DNA of 7,645 bases from Clostridiales bacterium (GTDB lineage Bacteria > Bacillota > Clostridia > Christensenellales > CAG-1252): the NCBI GenBank assembly GCA_003445835.1, contig DMCI01000035.1, positions 1-7,645 on the forward strand. The letters run 5' to 3'. Shown here one piece after another: positions 1-6,020 of the stretch (its first letter is position 1; each line of letters starts with the position of its first letter). Position numbers and translations under genes: made by a program. The notes beneath the pieces are model-generated. The model saw only the letters and a list, made by a program, of their open reading frames with translations, was not told the DNA's origin and did not search any database.

Positions 1-1675
1 TGTAGAGCTCGATGATCGCCGGATTTTCGTGCGACTTGCGGAACTTCATGCTCTTGTCGAGCTTGTAGATCGACGCCGCGCGGGTGGACTTGATATCCAC
101 GTTGTTCCTTTCGTCCGCGGTACGGATCGGTTGACCGCCGCCGTTGACGCAACCGCCGGGGCAGCTCATGATCTCAATGAAGTGATAGGGGCTCTTGCCT
201 TCCTTGATCTGCTCCATCAAGACGCGAGCGTTTGCAAGACCGGAAGCGACCGCGACCTTGACTTTGATACCGGCCACGTCGTACTCCGCTTCCTTGATGC
301 CCTTGGTGCCGCGCACTTCGGTAAAGTCAACGGAGGGGAGCTCCTTGCCGGTAAGCTTCTCGGCAACGGTACGAAGCGCCGCTTCCATAACGCCGCCGGT
401 AACGCCGAAGATGACGCCCGCGCCGGTGGAAATACCGAGGGGATCGTCAAACTTCTCGACGGGAAGTTCGTTGAACATAATACCCATACGCTTGATCAGT
501 TTGGCAAGCTCGCGTGTGGTCAAGACCGCGTCGATATCGGGGATGTTCTCACCCGCCGCATTTTGGTCGGGACGGGTCTTTTCAAACTTCTTGGCGGTAC
601 AAGGCATCACGGAAACCACGTAAATGTCCTTGGGATCCTTGCCGATCTTCTCCGCATAATAGGTTTTGACGATAGCGCCGAACATCTGTTGCGGGGACTT
701 GCAGGTAGAAAGGTGAGCAAGCTGATCGGGGAAGTTGTGCTCGATAAACTTGATCCACGCCGGAGAGCAGGAAGTGATCATCGGGAGCGTGCCGCCGTTC
801 TTCACGCGGTTGATGAACTCAGTGCCTTCTTCCATAATAGTGAGGTCAGCCGCGAAGTCAACGTCAAATACGTTGTTGAAGCCCATTCTTCTGAGAGCCG
901 CCGCCATCTTGCCTTCGACTTCGGTGCCGATGGGGCTGTTGAACTCTTCACCCAAACCGACCCTGACGGAAGGAGCGGTGCCGACGACCACGTACTTGTT
1001 GGGATCGTTCAAAGCAGCGATCACGTTGTCGATCTCGGACTTTTCGGTCAAAGCGCCGGTCGGGCAAACGGTGATACATTGTCCGCAACCCACGCAAGCG
1101 ACGGAGGAAAGCGGATTCTCAAACGCGCAAGCGATGTGGGTATCGAAGCCACGGGCGTTTGCGCCGATGACCGCCACGGATTGATATTCCTTACACGCCG
1201 CAACACAGCGACGGCAAAGGATACACTTGTTGTTGTCACGCACAAGGTACGGAGTGGACTCGTCGAGCGGATAGTTCGAGGTAGCGCCCTTGTACTTGTT
1301 TTCATCACAGCCGTATTCCAAAGCAAGCGCCTGCAGTTCGCAACTCTTGTTTCTGACACAGCTCAAGCACTCCTTCTTGTGGTCGGAAAGGAGCAATTCC
1401 AACGTGGTCTTGCGGCTTTCCATAACTTTGGGGGAATTGGTGGTGACTTCCATCCCTTCGCTGACGGGGAAAACGCACGCGGCGACAAGCGTCCTTGCGC
1501 CCTTCACTTCCACCACGCAAACGCGGCAAGCGCCGATCGCGTTGATGTCCTTCAAGTAGCACAGCGTGGGGATCTTGATCCCTGCTTGACGCGCAGCCTG
1601 CAAAATGGTGCTGCCGGCGGGAACGGATACGGCGATGCCGTTGATCTTCAAATTAACCATCTTAACTTCTTCCAT
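1..1675 (-). CDS. hydA: [FeFe]-hydrogenase catalytic subunit of an NAD-linked HydABC/Hnd complex (3' end cut by window)
   Basis: Reduces protons to H2 at an H-cluster in the cytosol, fed by a chain of iron-sulfur clusters. The 558 visible residues show an N-terminal [2Fe-2S] domain (C39, C50, C53, C67), a His-ligated [4Fe-4S] site (H99, C103, C106, C112), a two-cluster ferredoxin domain (C151/154/157/161 and C194/197/200/204), then the H-domain with TSCSPAW (301-307), MPCTAKKFE (357-365) and the segment 501-516 holding C505 and C509. H-cluster ligands are C303, C359, C505 and C509. Residue 304 is Ser where the classic motif has Cys. The small-subunit-like C-terminal segment has begun by about residue 525; by family knowledge roughly 25-40 residues are missing beyond the left edge. 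Start chosen at 1675 because GGAGGT at 1683-1688 lies 7 bases upstream; Met6 (1660) is less well placed. It begins 14 bases after hydB, so the two are co-transcribed. HndD-type naming would also fit. Very sure of family. Confidence 0.96.
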   Translation of the reverse strand, partial: MEEVKMVNLKINGIAVSVPAGSTILQAARQAGIKIPTLCYLKDINAIGACRVCVVEVKGARTLVAACVFPVSEGMEVTTNSPKVMESRKTTLELLLSDHKKECLSCVRNKSCELQALALEYGCDENKYKGATSNYPLDESTPYLVRDNNKCILCRRCVAACKEYQSVAVIGANARGFDTHIACAFENPLSSVACVGCGQCITVCPTGALTEKSEIDNVIAALNDPNKYVVVGTAPSVRVGLGEEFNSPIGTEVEGKMAAALRRMGFNNVFDVDFAADLTIMEEGTEFINRVKNGGTLPMITSCSPAWIKFIEHNFPDQLAHLSTCKSPQQMFGAIVKTYYAEKIGKDPKDIYVVSVMPCTAKKFEKTRPDQNAAGENIPDIDAVLTTRELAKLIKRMGIMFNELPVEKFDDPLGISTGAGVIFGVTGGVMEAALRTVAEKLTGKELPSVDFTEVRGTKGIKEAEYDVAGIKVKVAVASGLANARVLMEQIKEGKSPYHFIEIMSCPGGCVNGGGQPIRTADERNNVDIKSTRAASIYKLDKSMKFRKSHENPAIIELY

Positions 1676-1689
1676 ATCTGTTACCTCCG

Positions 1690-3498
1690 TTATTCCTTAA
1701 TGATCGCCTTGAACTTACAAGTGGACATACAAGCGCCGCACTTCACGCACTTCTTGGGATCGATCTCCATCGCGGCAAGCTTCTTGCCCGGAGCGATATA
1801 GTCGGTGCGGGAGATCGCGTTTGCGGGGCACTGTCTTTGGCAAGCGCCGCAACCGATACAGCTGTCCTTAATGATCTTGTACTGCAACAAGCTCTTACAT
1901 ACGCCTGCGGGGCATTTCTTATCCTTGATATGCGCGATATACTCGTCGCGGAAGTAGCGGAGCGTGGAAAGCACCGGGTTGGGCGCCGTCTGACCGAGAC
2001 CGCAGAGGGAGTTCTCTTTGATGTAGTGGCAAAGTTTTTCCATATCGTCAAGATCTTGCATAGTGGCAGTGCCGGAAGTGATCTTGTTGAGGTACTCGAG
2101 AAGCCTCTTGTTACCGATACGGCAGGGGGTGCACTTACCGCAGCTTTCATCCACCGTAAAGGTCAAGAAGAACTTTGCGATATCCACCATACAGTTGTCC
2201 TCGTCCATAACGATCATACCGCCGGAACCCATCATGGAACCGATGGAGATCAAGTTGTCGTAATCGATGGGGATATCAAAGTGTTCCGCGGGGATACAGC
2301 CGCCCGAAGGACCACCGGTCTGCGCCGCCTTGAACTTTTTGCCGTTAGGTACGCCGCCGCCGATATCTTCGATGACTTCGCGGAGAGTGGTACCCATCGG
2401 GATCTCCACCAAACCGGTGTTGACGATCTTACCGCCAAGAGCAAACACCTTGGTGCCGCGGCTCTTTTCGGTACCCATGGACTTGAACCAATCCGCACCC
2501 TTCAAGATGATCTGAGCGATGTTGGCGTAGGTTTCAACGTTATTGAGCACGGTCGGCTTGCCAAACAAACCTTTGTGCGCGGGGAACGGAGGACGGACGC
2601 GCGGCTCGCCGCGGTTGCCTTCGATACTGGTCATAAGAGCGGTCTCTTCGCCGCAAACGAACGCGCCTGCGCCCAAGCGGATCTCGAGGTCGAAGTTGAA
2701 GCCGGTGCCGAGGATGTTCTTGCCGAGGAGGCCGTACTCCTTAGCTTGATCGATAGCGATCTGAAGTCTTCTGACCGCGATCGGGTACTCCGCACGAACG
2801 TACACGTAACCTTGTTGCGCGCCGATAGCGTACGCCGCGATCGCCATCGCTTCGATGACTGCGTGCGGGTCGCCTTCCAAAACGGAACGATCCATAAATG
2901 CGCCCGGGTCACCTTCGTCGGCGTTACAAGCAACGTACTTCACGTCGCCCACGGCGTCCTTGGTGAACTGCCACTTCCTGCCGGTGGGGAAGCCTGCGCC
3001 GCCCCTGCCGCGAAGTCCGGAAGCGAGCACGACGTCGATGACTTCCTGCGGTTGCATGGAGGTCAACACCTTGATCAAGGCTTGGTAGCCGTCCATCGCG
3101 ATGTACTCGTCGATGTTTTCGGGATTGATAACGCCGCAGTTACGCAAAACGACACGGGTCTGCTTTTTGTAGAAATTGGTTTCGGAAAGTGCTTTGACCG
3201 TCTTGCCGGTAGCCTTCTCTTTGTAGAGCAAGCGCTCGACGAGTCTGCCTTTGACGAGGTGTTCCGAAACGATCTCGGGAACGTCCTCCACCTTCACGCA
3301 GCTGTAGAACGCGCCTTCCGGATAGACGATGACGACGGGACCGACGGCACAAAGACCAAAGCAACCGGTCTGAACCGTCTGCACGTCGGCGGTGAGGTTT
3401 GCCTTAGCAAGCTCTTCGTTAAATGCCTTCAAAATGTTCGCGCTGTTGTTGGAGTGACAACCTGTACCACCGCAAACCAAAATGTGACTTCTGTACAT
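1690..3498 (-). CDS. hydB: NuoF-like NAD(H)/FMN and iron-sulfur subunit of the HydABC/Hnd hydrogenase
   Basis: The flavoprotein subunit that exchanges electrons with NAD(H) and, in characterised bifurcating relatives, with ferredoxin. The 602 residues show an N-terminal thioredoxin-like [2Fe-2S] domain (C9, C14, C46, C50), the NuoF core with a Gly-rich nucleotide loop (161-176, GLRGRGGAGFPTGRKW), the acidic NADEGDPGAF stretch (192-201) and GAGAFVCGEETAL (276-288), an SLBB-like region around 355-400, a [4Fe-4S] site (C453, C456, C459, C499), and a C-terminal two-[4Fe-4S] ferredoxin domain (C547/550/553/557 and C584/587/590/594). An extra pair, C529 and C534 in CPAGVC, precedes the ferredoxin domain. 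The length and the added terminal domains mark it as HydB/HndC rather than respiratory complex I NuoF. Start is supported by AGGAGG at 3504-3509, 5 bases upstream. The gene follows the upstream cysteine-free protein by 14 bases. Whether this enzyme bifurcates or is simply NAD-dependent cannot be read from sequence. Confidence 0.96.
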   Translation of the reverse strand: MYRSHILVCGGTGCHSNNSANILKAFNEELAKANLTADVQTVQTGCFGLCAVGPVVIVYPEGAFYSCVKVEDVPEIVSEHLVKGRLVERLLYKEKATGKTVKALSETNFYKKQTRVVLRNCGVINPENIDEYIAMDGYQALIKVLTSMQPQEVIDVVLASGLRGRGGAGFPTGRKWQFTKDAVGDVKYVACNADEGDPGAFMDRSVLEGDPHAVIEAMAIAAYAIGAQQGYVYVRAEYPIAVRRLQIAIDQAKEYGLLGKNILGTGFNFDLEIRLGAGAFVCGEETALMTSIEGNRGEPRVRPPFPAHKGLFGKPTVLNNVETYANIAQIILKGADWFKSMGTEKSRGTKVFALGGKIVNTGLVEIPMGTTLREVIEDIGGGVPNGKKFKAAQTGGPSGGCIPAEHFDIPIDYDNLISIGSMMGSGGMIVMDEDNCMVDIAKFFLTFTVDESCGKCTPCRIGNKRLLEYLNKITSGTATMQDLDDMEKLCHYIKENSLCGLGQTAPNPVLSTLRYFRDEYIAHIKDKKCPAGVCKSLLQYKIIKDSCIGCGACQRQCPANAISRTDYIAPGKKLAAMEIDPKKCVKCGACMSTCKFKAIIKE

Positions 3499-3512
3499 AT
3501 CTTCCTCCTCTC

Positions 3513-3872
3513 TTACTTGACGATATATTCCGTCACAGGCTCTCCGCCCAAAATGTGCTTTTCAACGATGACCTTCACCTTTGCGGCGTTAAGACCCGCG
3601 TAAGTGACGGGAGCCTTCCCGGGAAGGATCACTTCCGCAGCGGGTTGCTCTTTGGCGTCAATACTGCCCGCGCGGGAGATCCTGACGTTTTTGATGAGGC
3701 GAGTAGAGATCTCGTCCACAAAAGCGTTGAACACTTCCACGGCGCCGGACTGCAAACCCGCGGTGCCCATACCGACAAATACGTGAGTTTCCCCCTCCTT
3801 CGTATTGTCGCGGATCAGGACTTTGGATTGCATCTGTTCCCTGATGGCGTTGATGTCTGCGATGCTTTTCAT
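3513..3872 (-). CDS. Thioredoxin-like ferredoxin-fold protein (HndB/HydD-like) lacking all cluster cysteines
   Basis: A 119-residue protein resembling the small thioredoxin-like [2Fe-2S] proteins found in hnd/hyd hydrogenase operons. It has the N-terminal MKSIADINAIREQ helix typical of them, a VFVGMGTAG segment (31-39), a ISRAGSIDAKEQP segment (65-77), then a LPGKAPVTY segment (83-91) and an EYIVK end. Set against the N-terminal domain of the adjacent hydB product, the four cluster positions C9, C14, C46 and C50 become G34, G39, S70 and K74, and the protein has no cysteine at all. It therefore should not bind a [2Fe-2S] cluster. I infer a structural, assembly or regulatory role around HydB, possibly as a dead cofactor-free paralogue; this is untested. 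The start at 3872 is chosen over an upstream in-frame TTG at 3887 because a good ribosome binding site fits it. One base separates it from the preceding ATPase stop, suggesting translational coupling. Fold assignment is firm, function unknown. Confidence 0.85.
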   Translation of the reverse strand: MKSIADINAIREQMQSKVLIRDNTKEGETHVFVGMGTAGLQSGAVEVFNAFVDEISTRLIKNVRISRAGSIDAKEQPAAEVILPGKAPVTYAGLNAAKVKVIVEKHILGGEPVTEYIVK

Positions 3873-3873
3873 A

Positions 3874-4374
3874 TCACTTTCCTCCAAATAAGTTTGTTAG
3901 AGTATAGTTTACGTCCTTGCGGACTTTCACCATTGTTTCCATATTTTGCGGGTCGCCGTACTTGGTCTCGACCAAGCGGGAGTCAAAGACGAAACCGCCC
4001 TTCCCCGTGACCGCCGACAGCGTGATGACAGTGATCCCCATCTCCTGCCAAAAGACGATCAAGGCGTCGCCCACTTCCCCAAGGGGCACCCCTTTGAAAA
4101 GCGCGCGGACGACCGTACCTTTTTCGGTAGAGCGGTAGGCAAACTCGCCGCCCGAATCTTCCGCAACTTGTTTCAGAAGCGCAAGCCCCCTGCCGCGCGG
4201 CGCTTTTTCACCGCGAAAGGCTTTTTGAACGTCCTCTTCGTTGATGCCGACGCCGTCGTCGGACACCTCCAGGGAAACGCCGTCCTCTTCTTCGGCAAGC
4301 ATAATCAACACGTGCTTTGCCAAAGCCTCCAGACTGTTTACGACCAAATCGACCAAATGCTTCGATATTTCCAT
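3874..4374 (-). CDS. Stand-alone GHKL-family ATPase of the hydrogenase operon
   Basis: A 166-residue single-domain protein with the ATP-binding boxes of histidine kinases, Hsp90 and MutL: an N-box DLVVNSLEA (9-17, N13), G1 box DDGVGI (39-44), G2 box GRGLALL (61-67) and a G3-like GTVVRALF (86-93). It has no sensor, no phospho-accepting His domain and no membrane segment. The C-terminal part (about 97-160, with FVFDSRLVETKYGD) matches my memory of a conserved small ATP-binding protein encoded between nuoE-like and nuoF-like genes in clostridial hyd clusters, including hydE-type genes of acetogens. Its target is unknown. Homologues start MKELSLHILDI or similar, which matches MEISKHLVDL here, so I place the start at 4374. 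The frame stays open upstream to 4548, and an ATG at 4419 is the main alternative (181 residues), but that ATG overlaps the candidate promoter. No Shine-Dalgarno sequence is visible for either start. Ends one base before the next gene. Confidence 0.85.
   Translation of the reverse strand: MEISKHLVDLVVNSLEALAKHVLIMLAEEEDGVSLEVSDDGVGINEEDVQKAFRGEKAPRGRGLALLKQVAEDSGGEFAYRSTEKGTVVRALFKGVPLGEVGDALIVFWQEMGITVITLSAVTGKGGFVFDSRLVETKYGDPQNMETMVKVRKDVNYTLTNLFGGK
3881..3885 (-). promoter_or_regulatory. Ribosome binding site GGAGG that fixes the start of the cysteine-free ferredoxin-fold gene
   Basis: GGAGG lies 8 bases before the ATG at 3872 and is embedded in the final Gly-Gly codons of the upstream ATPase gene. 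It overlaps codons that would be translated if the in-frame TTG at 3887 were the start, so the ATG is the better choice. The arrangement TGA-T-ATG suggests that ribosomes ending the ATPase reinitiate here. Confidence 0.8.
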
Positions 4375-4409
4375 AGCAATACGCGCGTGCGCGGGCACGT
4401 TCAAGTAAG

Positions 4410-4438
4410 ATTTTATCATATTACGCTGTATTTTGCAA
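4410..4438 (-). promoter_or_regulatory. Candidate sigma-A-type promoter for the ATPase-hydD-like-hydB-hydA unit
   Basis: Reading the minus strand there is TTGCAA (4438-4433), a 17-base spacer and TAAAAT (4415-4410). A TG one base before the -10 (4418-4417) makes it an extended -10 type. Transcription would start near 4403, giving a leader of about 30 bases before the ATG at 4374. It lies directly downstream of a terminator, where the operon needs a new promoter. The -35 matches consensus at only four of six positions. Confidence 0.5.
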
Positions 4439-4466
4439 ACTTTTAGCACCCATTTTATGCAAATGG
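4430..4466 (-). repeat. Direct and inverted repeats at the hydrogenase promoter, possible operator
   Basis: On the minus strand TTTGCATAAAAT (4463-4452) is followed by a shorter copy TTTGCAAAAT (4439-4430). The second copy covers the candidate -35 element. The first copy lies inside a perfect 6-base inverted repeat, CCATTT and AAATGG with a 5-base centre (4450-4466). A protein bound here would block the promoter, but the short AT-rich repeats could also be chance. Confidence 0.3.
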
Positions 4467-4499
4467 AAGCCGCTTTTTCACACAAATTTATCAGGGCGT

Positions 4500-4533
4500 A
4501 AAAAAAGAGGTTTCGTATCGGTACAAAACCCCT
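4500..4533 (-). terminator. Intrinsic terminator after the membrane-protein gene
   Basis: On the minus strand a 12-base-pair stem (4533-4522 with 4517-4506) closes over a 4-base loop and is followed by seven T (4506-4500). Two of the pairs are G-U wobbles, the rest are Watson-Crick. It sits 27 bases after the membrane-protein stop codon and should isolate that gene from the hydrogenase genes downstream. Confidence 0.85.
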
Positions 4534-4560
4534 TCGTTGTCTCAACAATAAAACACAGTT

Positions 4561-5370
4561 TTATTCTTCCGCTTTTTCTTCCGTTTCCGCTACGGCGATC
4601 TCCTCCGCCGCGGGCTCTGTCTCCGAAGTCGGTTTTTCGGCAGGTTTTTCCGCCTTTTTCTCTGCGGTATCTTCCGCTTTGACCTCGGGTTTCTTTTCCG
4701 TCTTTTCTTCCTTAACGGGAGCCTCTTCTTTCACGGGTTTTTTGTCAAAAACGGCAAAGTACAACTCTTTCTCGGTATACCAAAAAGCAATCGCGGCAAA
4801 GCACATCGCAAGCGGGATCACGATGTAGGAATAAACCAGTCCGAAGTAAGAACTCCAGTTCATATTCCATTCCGCCGCAAGCGCCACGCGAAGCGCAAAC
4901 AGCACGAGGAAAAACACGAGCGACCCGAGATACACCAAAAGGGAAACAATCTTGAGTTTTGCGTCCTTTTTCCAATAAGCGATAGTGGAAAGCACCGTAA
5001 CTACGATCAACGCGCAAGCGATCAAAAAGCTGAAAACGCCCACCGAGCAAGCGACGCCGCCCGCTCCCTCGACCGCCAAGCCGGCACCGTCAAGCAGGGA
5101 GAAAATGGAGGTCAGCACCCAAAAGATCGAAAGTCCCAAAAACGCCCATCTGGCAACGCTTCTTCTTCTGATGGAGATCAGCACGGGGACCAAAAGCCAA
5201 AGCCCCACCTCGATCAACATCGAAAGAAAGGTACCCATCGCGGGCATAAAACTGCCGCCGAAATTACCTACGTAAGCAAAAAAGCAAAGACCCGCGGCTA
5301 TATAAAACAAAATCGCACAAAGCGATTCCGATCTCCTTTTTATCGAATTGATAGTTTGATTGATCCCCAT
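4561..5370 (-). CDS. Six-helix membrane protein with a Lys/Glu-rich cytosolic tail, unknown function
   Basis: I do not recognise this 269-residue protein. It shows six hydrophobic segments at roughly 17-34, 45-67, 75-93, 107-132, 140-163 and 176-197. Positive clusters at K11-R13, R68-R74 and K134-K140 all fall on the same side, which predicts both ends in the cytosol. Residues 208-269 form a low-complexity tail of Lys, Glu, Ala and Pro; in the last 59 residues there are 19 Glu and 12 Lys, with Lys richer at the start and Glu dominating the end. No catalytic motif, signal peptide cleavage site or transporter signature is visible. The start at 5370 has GAGGT at 5377-5381, 6 bases upstream, plus AGGAGG further away at 5385-5390. 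The gene has its own strong promoter and terminator and stands between hydC and the remaining hydrogenase genes, so its position need not imply a shared job. A membrane scaffold or tail-mediated interaction is conceivable but unsupported. Confidence 0.88.
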   Translation of the reverse strand: MGINQTINSIKRRSESLCAILFYIAAGLCFFAYVGNFGGSFMPAMGTFLSMLIEVGLWLLVPVLISIRRRSVARWAFLGLSIFWVLTSIFSLLDGAGLAVEGAGGVACSVGVFSFLIACALIVVTVLSTIAYWKKDAKLKIVSLLVYLGSLVFFLVLFALRVALAAEWNMNWSSYFGLVYSYIVIPLAMCFAAIAFWYTEKELYFAVFDKKPVKEEAPVKEEKTEKKPEVKAEDTAEKKAEKPAEKPTSETEPAAEEIAVAETEEKAEE

Positions 5371-5402
5371 AATCGTACCTCACGCCTCCTAAAGCTAATT
5401 TT

Positions 5403-5431
5403 ATTATATTATTAACGCAAATGTCTGTCAA
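5403..5431 (-). promoter_or_regulatory. Consensus sigma-A promoter of the membrane-protein gene
   Basis: The minus strand reads TTGACA (5431-5426), exactly 17 bases, then TATAAT (5408-5403): both hexamers and the spacer are perfect consensus. The start of transcription would fall near 5396, giving a short leader of about 25 bases that includes AGGAGG at 5390-5385. It begins only five bases after the T-run of the upstream hydC terminator. Strong constitutive expression is expected unless repressed. Confidence 0.88.
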
Positions 5432-5435
5432 CAAC

Positions 5436-5471
5436 AAAAAAACTTCGGCATGCAAAACCTGCCTGCCGAAG
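5436..5471 (-). terminator. Intrinsic terminator after hydC
   Basis: On the minus strand CTTCGGCA (5471-5464) pairs perfectly with TGCCGAAG (5450-5443), and a further GCA/TGC pairing inside can extend the helix past one mismatch. Seven T follow (5442-5436). It starts 17 bases after the hydC stop codon and separates the aldolase-gap-hydC transcript from the membrane-protein unit. Confidence 0.9.
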
Positions 5472-5488
5472 CTCTTTTGATTTTTGAA

Positions 5489-5989
5489 TTACGCGTTGTA
5501 CTTTGCGATGATCCCCGCCACGTCTTTGGTGGTGATCCTGCCGTACACCTCGTCGTTCACGCTGAGAACGGGAGCCAAACCGCAACAACCGATGCAGCGC
5601 GTTTCAAGCAAGGAGAACTTTCTATCCGGGGTGCATTCGTCGTTGTCGATCTTAAGGATGTTCTTCACCTCGTTGATGATGTCGCCCGAGCCCTTAACGT
5701 AGCAAGCCGTGCCCAAACAAACCGAGATCTGATACTTGCCGCGGGGATTCAAGGTGAACTGTGAGTAAAAGGTAGAAACGCCGAACACCTTCTCAAGAGG
5801 CACACCGAGTTCTTCCGCGACGATCTGTTGCACCTCAACGGGCAAATAACCGTAAACGCCCTGCGCCGCTTGAAGTGCCGGCATCAACGCGCCGGGAAGC
5901 TTTTTGATATCGGCGAGTTTCGCGCGAAGTTCCTTTTCCTGTGCTTCCGTCCCTTGGAAAGGCACGGTCGTAAGTTTGATCTTACCCAT
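5489..5989 (-). CDS. hydC: NuoE-like [2Fe-2S] subunit of the HydABC/Hnd hydrogenase
   Basis: The small electron-transfer subunit that docks on the NuoF-like HydB. The 166-residue length is standard for the family. An N-terminal helical domain (about 15-75, with ALQAAQGVYGYLP and VFGVSTFYSQF) is followed by a thioredoxin-like [2Fe-2S] domain with ligands C91, C96, C132 and C136. C135 in RCIGCCGLAP is an extra cysteine beside the ligands, and C119 is another non-ligand. The ribosome binding site GAGGAGG (5997-6003) lies 7 bases before the ATG. The gene is 48 bases downstream of gap with no terminator, so it probably shares a transcript with glycolytic genes, while its partner subunits are encoded in a separate unit about 1 kb downstream. 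HndA is the equivalent name in the Desulfovibrio system. A complex I NuoE is unlikely because no other complex I genes are present and an [FeFe]-hydrogenase is. Confidence 0.93.
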   Translation of the reverse strand: MGKIKLTTVPFQGTEAQEKELRAKLADIKKLPGALMPALQAAQGVYGYLPVEVQQIVAEELGVPLEKVFGVSTFYSQFTLNPRGKYQISVCLGTACYVKGSGDIINEVKNILKIDNDECTPDRKFSLLETRCIGCCGLAPVLSVNDEVYGRITTKDVAGIIAKYNA

Positions 5990-6005
5990 AAATCTTCCTC
6001 CTCAC

Positions 6006-6020
6006 GGGAGAATCTCTCCC
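6006..6020 (-). promoter_or_regulatory. Small hairpin immediately upstream of the hydC ribosome binding site
   Basis: GGGAGA and TCTCCC form a perfect 6-base-pair stem with a 3-base loop. It ends two bases before the GAGGAGG site of hydC. No T-run follows in either direction, so it is not a terminator. It could mark an RNA processing or stability site between gap and hydC, or modulate hydC translation; the short stem makes a chance occurrence possible. Confidence 0.4.

Noticed and set aside
1..1675. A sensory or non-catalytic [FeFe]-hydrogenase
   Set aside because: There is no PAS domain or kinase, and the domain order with NuoE and NuoF partners is that of the catalytic NAD-linked type.
29..1801. 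590-codon plus-strand open frame opposite hydA
   Set aside because: It is in exact antisense register with hydA, has no family resemblance and no ribosome binding site, and is explained by avoidance of TTA, CTA and TCA codons in hydA.
1837..3603. 588-codon plus-strand open frame opposite hydB
   Set aside because: Same register artefact as opposite hydA; the sense strand encodes an unmistakable NuoF-like protein.
3513..3887. TTG start at 3887 for the cysteine-free ferredoxin-fold gene
   Set aside because: The TTG overlaps the last codons of the ATPase gene and its first codons are the GGAGG site that serves the ATG at 3872.
3874..4548. Longer 224-residue version of the ATPase gene
   Set aside because: The extra N-terminal stretch runs through the terminator at 4500-4533 and the candidate promoter, has no ribosome binding site and does not resemble the family, whose members begin near MEISKHLVDL.
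4375..4560. A Rex-type redox operator near the hydrogenase promoter
   Set aside because: I looked for TTGTTAA-N4-TTAACAA in this spacer and before the membrane-protein gene and saw no good match.
1690..5989. NuoE and NuoF as parts of respiratory complex I
   Set aside because: No other complex I genes are present, HydB has the extra N- and C-terminal iron-sulfur domains, and the next gene has complete H-cluster ligands.
6006..6020. Hairpin between gap and hydC as a terminator
   Set aside because: No T-run follows the stem on either strand.
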